Positions 59,426-64,000 of a DNA stretch of 64,000 nucleotides are shown piece after piece. The DNA comes from Actinernus sp. WN-2022 (lineage: Eukaryota > Cnidaria > Anthozoa > Actiniaria > Actinernidae): positions 3,968,965 through 4,032,964 of the forward strand of contig JAOWCC010001368.1 in NCBI GenBank assembly GCA_030867875.1, written 5' to 3'. Both the position numbers and the translations under genes were made by a program. Under the pieces are notes generated by a model. It was not told where the DNA came from and made no database searches. It saw only the letters and a program-made list of their open reading frames with translations. Within the stretch, counting starts at the first letter, position 1; the number at the start of each line of letters is the position of its first letter.

Positions 59426-59694
59426 TCAGTATTTAATTATAAAGTAAATATCATTGCACCAAGTGCCTCCCTTGCCGTTTCCAAAACAGTCAGTAGAAGG
59501 TCCATGCTTGTTGTATTTAGACCCGTCAGCTCCCGACCAGCATTCTCCACCATACTGAACACCAAATATAGTGAACCGACGAGAAGCGGCAGCTCTGAAG
59601 CATTTCTCCTGGCTACCTCTGCCACTGTGGAGAGACGTAGAGAGTGCTCGGTCCCGCGTGTCCTTATAGCACCCGACATGCCTGTAGGTCAGTG
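59426..59694 (-). CDS. Gene C terminal exon: WSC-like Cys domain
   Basis: The acceptor is TTTTATTGCTACAG and the exon starts in phase 1, like gene A exon 4. The frame reads LTYRHVGCYKDTRDRAL, EKCFRAAA, GVQYGGECWSGADGSKYN, KHGPSTDC and WCNDIYF, then stops after IIKY. It shares the cysteine pattern and GGECWSGA/HGPS/NDIY motifs with gene A. The frame has no ATG at its start, as expected for an internal-to-terminal exon. No upstream PAN or EGF exon is visible between here and 64000, so the gene continues off the window or is an orphan exon. Confidence 0.75.
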
Positions 59695-60125
59695 CTGTAG
59701 CAATAAAACGGATTTCTTATGAGTGGGGCAAAAATACGGCATATCCGTAGCCTTACCGTACCGTAACTTACTGTACCGTAACTCTGTAATTTGATTTCAA
59801 AGAATGAATAGCATTAATTTATTACGTAAGTCTACAAAGAAGTATGCCGCAATATGCACGATTTACCGGCCTTGGACGGGTGGGTCCGTAAAACATTGCC
59901 CCGAGGTCTTGGGTACGGTCTCAGACCGAAAGACATTGTTTTGAGAGTGAAAAGTGTAATTTGCACTGGGAGTGAGATGGTCCGGATAAAAACAACAACC
60001 AGCCAATCAGAATGCGCGATTTCAATGGATTTCAGACCGGAAATAGGCAGTCCGCGTCGCGCGCCGAGCATTAATCAACGAAATTTTACTCTCTCCCTAT
60101 ATATCTATCTATATTACATAGTAAC

Positions 60126-60326
60126 GATATAACGCCCGCTCTGATTGGCTTAAAAAGTGTTTTATTTAAACAATATACACAAATTTCAATATGTTTACTG
60201 GCGAAATAAGGCACACGGGATGTTGGTAGAACACAAGAAATGCTTGAAAATCACAAGCCGAAGGCGCTTTATTTCCCCAGTACAAACACATTGAAATGTT
60301 TGATCTGTTGCTTTTATGATATAACT
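60126..60326. repeat. Foldback repeat (copy 2 of 3061-3310)
   Basis: Shares CTGATTGGCT, GGGATGTTGG.AGAACACAAG and GCTTTTATGATATAACTAC with copy 1. It is cut at 60327 by the LINE tail. Confidence 0.75.
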
Positions 60327-60701
60327 ACAACAACAACAACTACAACAACAACAACAACAATCTTCTTTTATTACCCTATAAATTGAATGCTACATTTATT
60401 ATTTTGTTTTAAAAAGTACAAGGGTACTGGCAACCCGAAATAACCTAAAGGTTAAAAATGCCAGGTTGTCAGCTTGCATATTGAAGATTATATTTTTGGT
60501 CGGGCACTCATTTACACACACACACACAACACACAAAAAGCATAATAGGACAAATAGCAAAAATCACACCAGTAAACTACTCACTTAATATAATTATTAA
60601 TATGAAAAACTGAGAAAATATCAAACAACTATCACACTGAAATAGTAATTGGTTGCAAAACAGTGATATTATCTCAATGTCATTTATGTGAAGAGAATTG
60701 A

Positions 60702-61169
60702 CTAATATCTTGTAATAAAGGTCTGTTTTAGTTTTGCCTTAAATGATGAAATAGTGGAGAGCTTTATGTCTTCATTAATGGAATTCCATACAGTGGGGCC
60801 TTGGAATCGAATATTAAATTTTCCATAGTTTGTTCTTGCTTTAGGAAGATAGTAAGACTGTTTCGCAGCGTGCCTTGTATTATAACTGTGAATCTTATCT
60901 ACTTTAGTGAAAAAAGACTGGAACACAGAGGGTAATAGCTGATTACGAAATTTATACATGAAGATGGCAATAAGAAAAGTAACGGGATCAAGGAATTTAA
61001 TTATTTCAAAAGTCTTAAATAGAGGGCTAGAGTGATGATCAAAACTTGAGAATGTAATAACACGGACAGCTTTTTTTTGCAAAATAAATATTGGATTGAT
61101 AGTAGATTCGTAGGTATTTCCCCAGACAATCAATCCATAAATCAGAAAAGGATATACTAAGGCATACAT
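60702..61169 (-). pseudogene. LINE RT C-terminal part
   Basis: YPFLIYGLIVWGNTYES and LQKKAVRVITFSSFDHH, then HSYNTRHAAKQSYYLPKART and WNSINEDIKLSTISSFK are the usual post-RT sequence of this clade. Confidence 0.85.
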
Positions 61170-61716
61170 TGTAATATAAACTTAATAAAGTCTCTTGGCT
61201 AACATAATGGCGGATTTTGCTGAGGATTCCAACACTTCTCCTAATCTTTTTCACAACACAGTCAACATGCTTTTTCCAACTAAGATTAGAATCTATCATT
61301 ATGCTTAAGTATTTGATACAGTATTCTCTCTTTAACTGTCTGTCATTGATTTTAAGCTTGAAATTAAGACTTTGTACCTTCTTTTGTGGTGGATGAAAGA
61401 TTACATAATTTGACTTTTCTATGTTAAGAGATAATCTATTAGCACATAGCCAGGTCTGGACATTACTTAGTTCATTATTTATAGTTGCTTCAAGTTCTGA
61501 AATATTTTTATGTTCACAAAATAGGTTGGAATCGTCAGCGAACAGGTGAAAGTCAAACAAACTTGAGCTATTATTAAAGTCATTTATATATAGCAAAAAG
61601 AGCAATGGCCCTAGAACAGACCCTGTGGAACTCCGCATGTCACGTTGCACTGTGATGATGTAACTGAGTTCACTGTGACAACTTGTCGTCGATTGCTGAG
61701 ATAAGAAATAAACCAT
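61039..61716 (-). pseudogene. LINE RT catalytic core
   Basis: SVLGPLLFLLYINDF followed by FHLFADDSNLF gives the FADD catalytic box. WLCANRLSLNIEKSNYVIF and LKINDRQLKREYCIKYL follow. The 5' end joins the upstream RT part by a frameshift near 61640, and the 3' end shifts frame near 61150. Confidence 0.87.
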
Positions 61717-61985
61717 TCTTTGGCTATGCCTCGGATACCGTAATGCTCCAGTTTCTTTATCAAAATATTATGGTTGACGGTATCAAATGCTTTGCTAAAA
61801 TCTAGGAATATTCCACAGGAGTAGTTCCGATTATCAATTGCTCTCTGTATTTTGTCTATTATACAGAGAACTGCATGATCTGTACTATGTTTGGAAATCG
61901 AAATCCAAATTGCTTGTTAAAGAATATATTACATTTTTCTAGGAATTTAATTAGCCTATTATACATAAGTCTTTCTAAGAGCTTA

Positions 61986-62312
61986 TTAAAAATAGAAAGC
62001 AAAGAAATTGGACGATAGTTGGACACTGAGGCAAGTTTGTGATCCCTTTTTATATTCTGGAATAATATTTGCTAGTTTAAAATCAGTAGGGACTATGCCA
62101 GTTGAAAATGAAATATTGAAAAGAATCTCTAATGGTTTAGAGATAACAGATTTGAGAAGTTTGAGTATATCAATAGAAATACTGAATGGGCCTACAGCCT
62201 TTCCACTTTTTAAATTAGATATTTCATCTTCTATTTCATAACTTGTGGTGGGAAAAATATAAAAGCTGTTGCTTATTGGCCTGTGGAGATATTCCACAGG
62301 GCTTTTATTCAC
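61986..62312 (-). pseudogene. LINE RT N-terminal part
   Basis: LKSGKAVGPFSISIDILK and GIVPTDFKLANIIPEYKKG are RT fingers motifs. The frame shifts after KKGSQT. Confidence 0.85.
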
Positions 62313-62388
62313 TCTAGGTATTTCATTTTCTAGCTCTTTTCCAACATTAGCAAAATAGTTATTGAATGCATTAGCAATATGCTTAGTG

Positions 62389-63417
62389 TCAGTAATTTCT
62401 GTTATTTACTGAAATTTTAACAAACTTTTGGCTAGTAGTAGGCTTAAAATGTATTATCTGTTTGATGCCTTTCCATATCTTTTTCCCATCACTAATATTA
62501 TCAAAGAAATATTGGTTATAATACTGTTTTTTGCTTATCTTTAGTAAACGATTTAATTTATTTCTATAAAATTTAAATCTGGTATGGTAGTAAATAGATT
62601 TAGTCTTAATATATTTCTTATATAGATTGTTTTTAACATGTATAGACATTCTTAAAGCAGGGGTTATCCATGGTTTGGATTTCAGTTTCAGCTCCCTCCT
62701 AGATAATTGTTTCACTGGTATGTGTCTATTTATGACACTGGAAACTTCTGAATTGAAGGAACTGAACATAGTAGTAGGATTAGAATCAGATGCAAATACA
62801 TCTTGCCAGTCTATTGATTGGATCTCACTAATCAAAGCCTGCTGGTCAAGAGTAGAATAATCTCTTTTATATAGTTTAACATTGCATGGAAGCGAGGCAA
62901 ATTTGTTGAAAATTAAGAAATTAGGTAAATGGTCAGAGAGGTCATATACTATATTTCCACTTATTGTAAAGTGTTCTAAAGAATTGAAAAATATATTGTC
63001 AATTAAAGTTGCTGAGTGATCCGTAATTCTTGTTGGTTGCAATATTTGGGGTTGAAAGTAGGATGAACCTAAAATATTGAGAAGATCATCAGTTTCTTTG
63101 TGGGATTGTACATGCAAGAGATCCAAATTAAAATCTCCCATGACTGTACAAAATTTACTACCACGGTTTATTTTCTCAATTGTCGAGCTAAGATATTCTG
63201 TAAATTTATTCAGATCACCATTTGGATGCCTGTAGATTACACCACAAAGTAAATTGGAGTGGCAGGTATTCTGTACTTCAATCCACAGGGCTTCAAAATC
63301 TTCAGTAGTTTTTGTAAATTCAGGCAGGATAGTAAAGTCTATATTATTAGAGATATAAAAAGCAACACCCCCAGCATTAGAGCAACTAGGCTGGGAAATA
63401 AAAGAATATCCGGGCAA
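62389..63417 (-). pseudogene. LINE endonuclease domain
   Basis: The 342-codon frame has NAGGVAFYISNNI, GVIYRHP, CTVMGDFNLDLL, TLIDNIFFN and a SDHLP box, the exonuclease-endonuclease-phosphatase fold. The N-terminal LIGLTETK motif lies beyond the stop at 63439-63441, so the enzyme is truncated. Confidence 0.88.
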
Positions 63418-63680
63418 ATCAGTGTTTGATATAGGTGATTAGTCTATCTTAATTTTTGTCTCAGTTAAGCCAATCAGAGAAAATGGAAAATATAATTCTG
63501 AAATCATATATATCTACCTAGCCTGCGTACAGCATCCCCTACTTGAGGGAGAACGGCGATTTCATCGTTTCCGTTTCTCCCCATGTAGGGTCTGCGACTC
63601 AGAGCCCAAAACCGTGTCCGTGACGTCACTTCCAAATTTCTGGTAATTAGCTATTTATGCATAAACGAAGTCAAAACGAG

Positions 63681-63935
63681 ATGGCGATTGAAATGAGATA
63701 TCGAAGTGTAAAGTCCGTCGCAGAGGAAATTTCTCTCAAATTTGGAATCCCATCTCTCAAATGTGAACAGCTTAATGCTTTATGTAACTTTATTCGTGGG
63801 AAAGATGTGTTCTTGAGCCTTCCAACAGGCTCAGGGAGCTGGAAGGTCACTGATATTTTCAACTGGCGGCCCCTTCAAACCAACTCGCGGCCAGGTTCGG
63901 GCTTTTTGAAGACTGAAAAATGCATTTGTCATTGA
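63681..63935 (+). pseudogene. RecQ-like helicase N-terminal fragment
   Basis: From Met at 63681 the frame reads EEISLKFGIPSLKCEQLNAL and IRGKDVFLSLPTGSG, the Q-motif-like and Walker A region of a RecQ-type helicase. The expected Lys-Ser after GSG is replaced by SWKVT and similarity ends there. The frame then stops at 63935. The piece is either broken or fused to other sequence. Confidence 0.6.
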
Positions 63936-64000
63936 AGTTTATATTCCGCTTGTTGCCCTCATTAAGGATTACACGGAGGTCTTTATTAACAATGTTGTTT

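Larger units (their letters stand above)
60327..63500 (-). mobile_element. Near full-length CR1/Jockey-group LINE, decayed
   Basis: The element runs from about 63500 to a (TTG)n tail at 60327-60361. It encodes an apurinic-type endonuclease followed by a reverse transcriptase but has an in-frame stop near 63440 and frameshifts in the RT. Its tail abuts the foldback repeat, marking the insertion point. Confidence 0.85.

Overview
The window is eukaryotic nuclear DNA, AT-rich and dominated by transposons. The host is most likely an anthozoan cnidarian, probably a stony coral. This rests on secreted PAN/EGF/pentraxin/WSC-like genes split into small phase-matched exons, GT-AG introns full of mobile elements, and transposon families I associate with corals. 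The species call is inference.

The only convincing host genes lie on the minus strand and form a dispersed family. Gene A (9520 to 1507, four exons, 236 aa) encodes signal peptide, PAN/apple, EGF and a WSC-like Cys domain. Gene B (42945 to 16739, five exons, 352 aa) encodes signal peptide, PAN/apple, EGF and a pentraxin domain. Gene C (59694 to 59426) is represented only by a terminal WSC-like exon; its 5' exons are not in the window. The PAN exons are phase 1-0, the EGF exons 0-1, and each C-terminal module starts in phase 1. The family therefore looks built by module exchange on a common PAN-EGF stem. The products should be secreted, lectin- or matrix-like proteins.

The introns carry most of the mobile DNA. 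Gene B's last intron holds a complete but decayed Ty3/gypsy element (17310-21645) with 5-bp target duplications. Its very long first intron holds an 18-copy 104-bp satellite (26230-28100), a 6.5-kb DNA transposon with about 0.95-kb terminal inverted repeats (28548-35068) and a 4.3-kb almost entirely palindromic transposon (36556-40856). Both DNA transposons have 6-bp target duplications, TAYGG-type ends and remnants of a helix-turn-helix transposase.

The right part (43-64 kb) is a patchwork. It holds a 3.7-kb TIR element inserted in a minisatellite (44684-48427), three non-LTR retrotransposon relics, nested MITEs three layers deep (55.6-58.2 kb), a decayed zinc-ribbon gene and a broken RecQ-like helicase fragment at the right edge. 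Many short TIR/foldback elements, SINE-like tRNA-derived repeats and minisatellites fill the rest. I see no CRISPR array, rRNA gene or functional tRNA gene.
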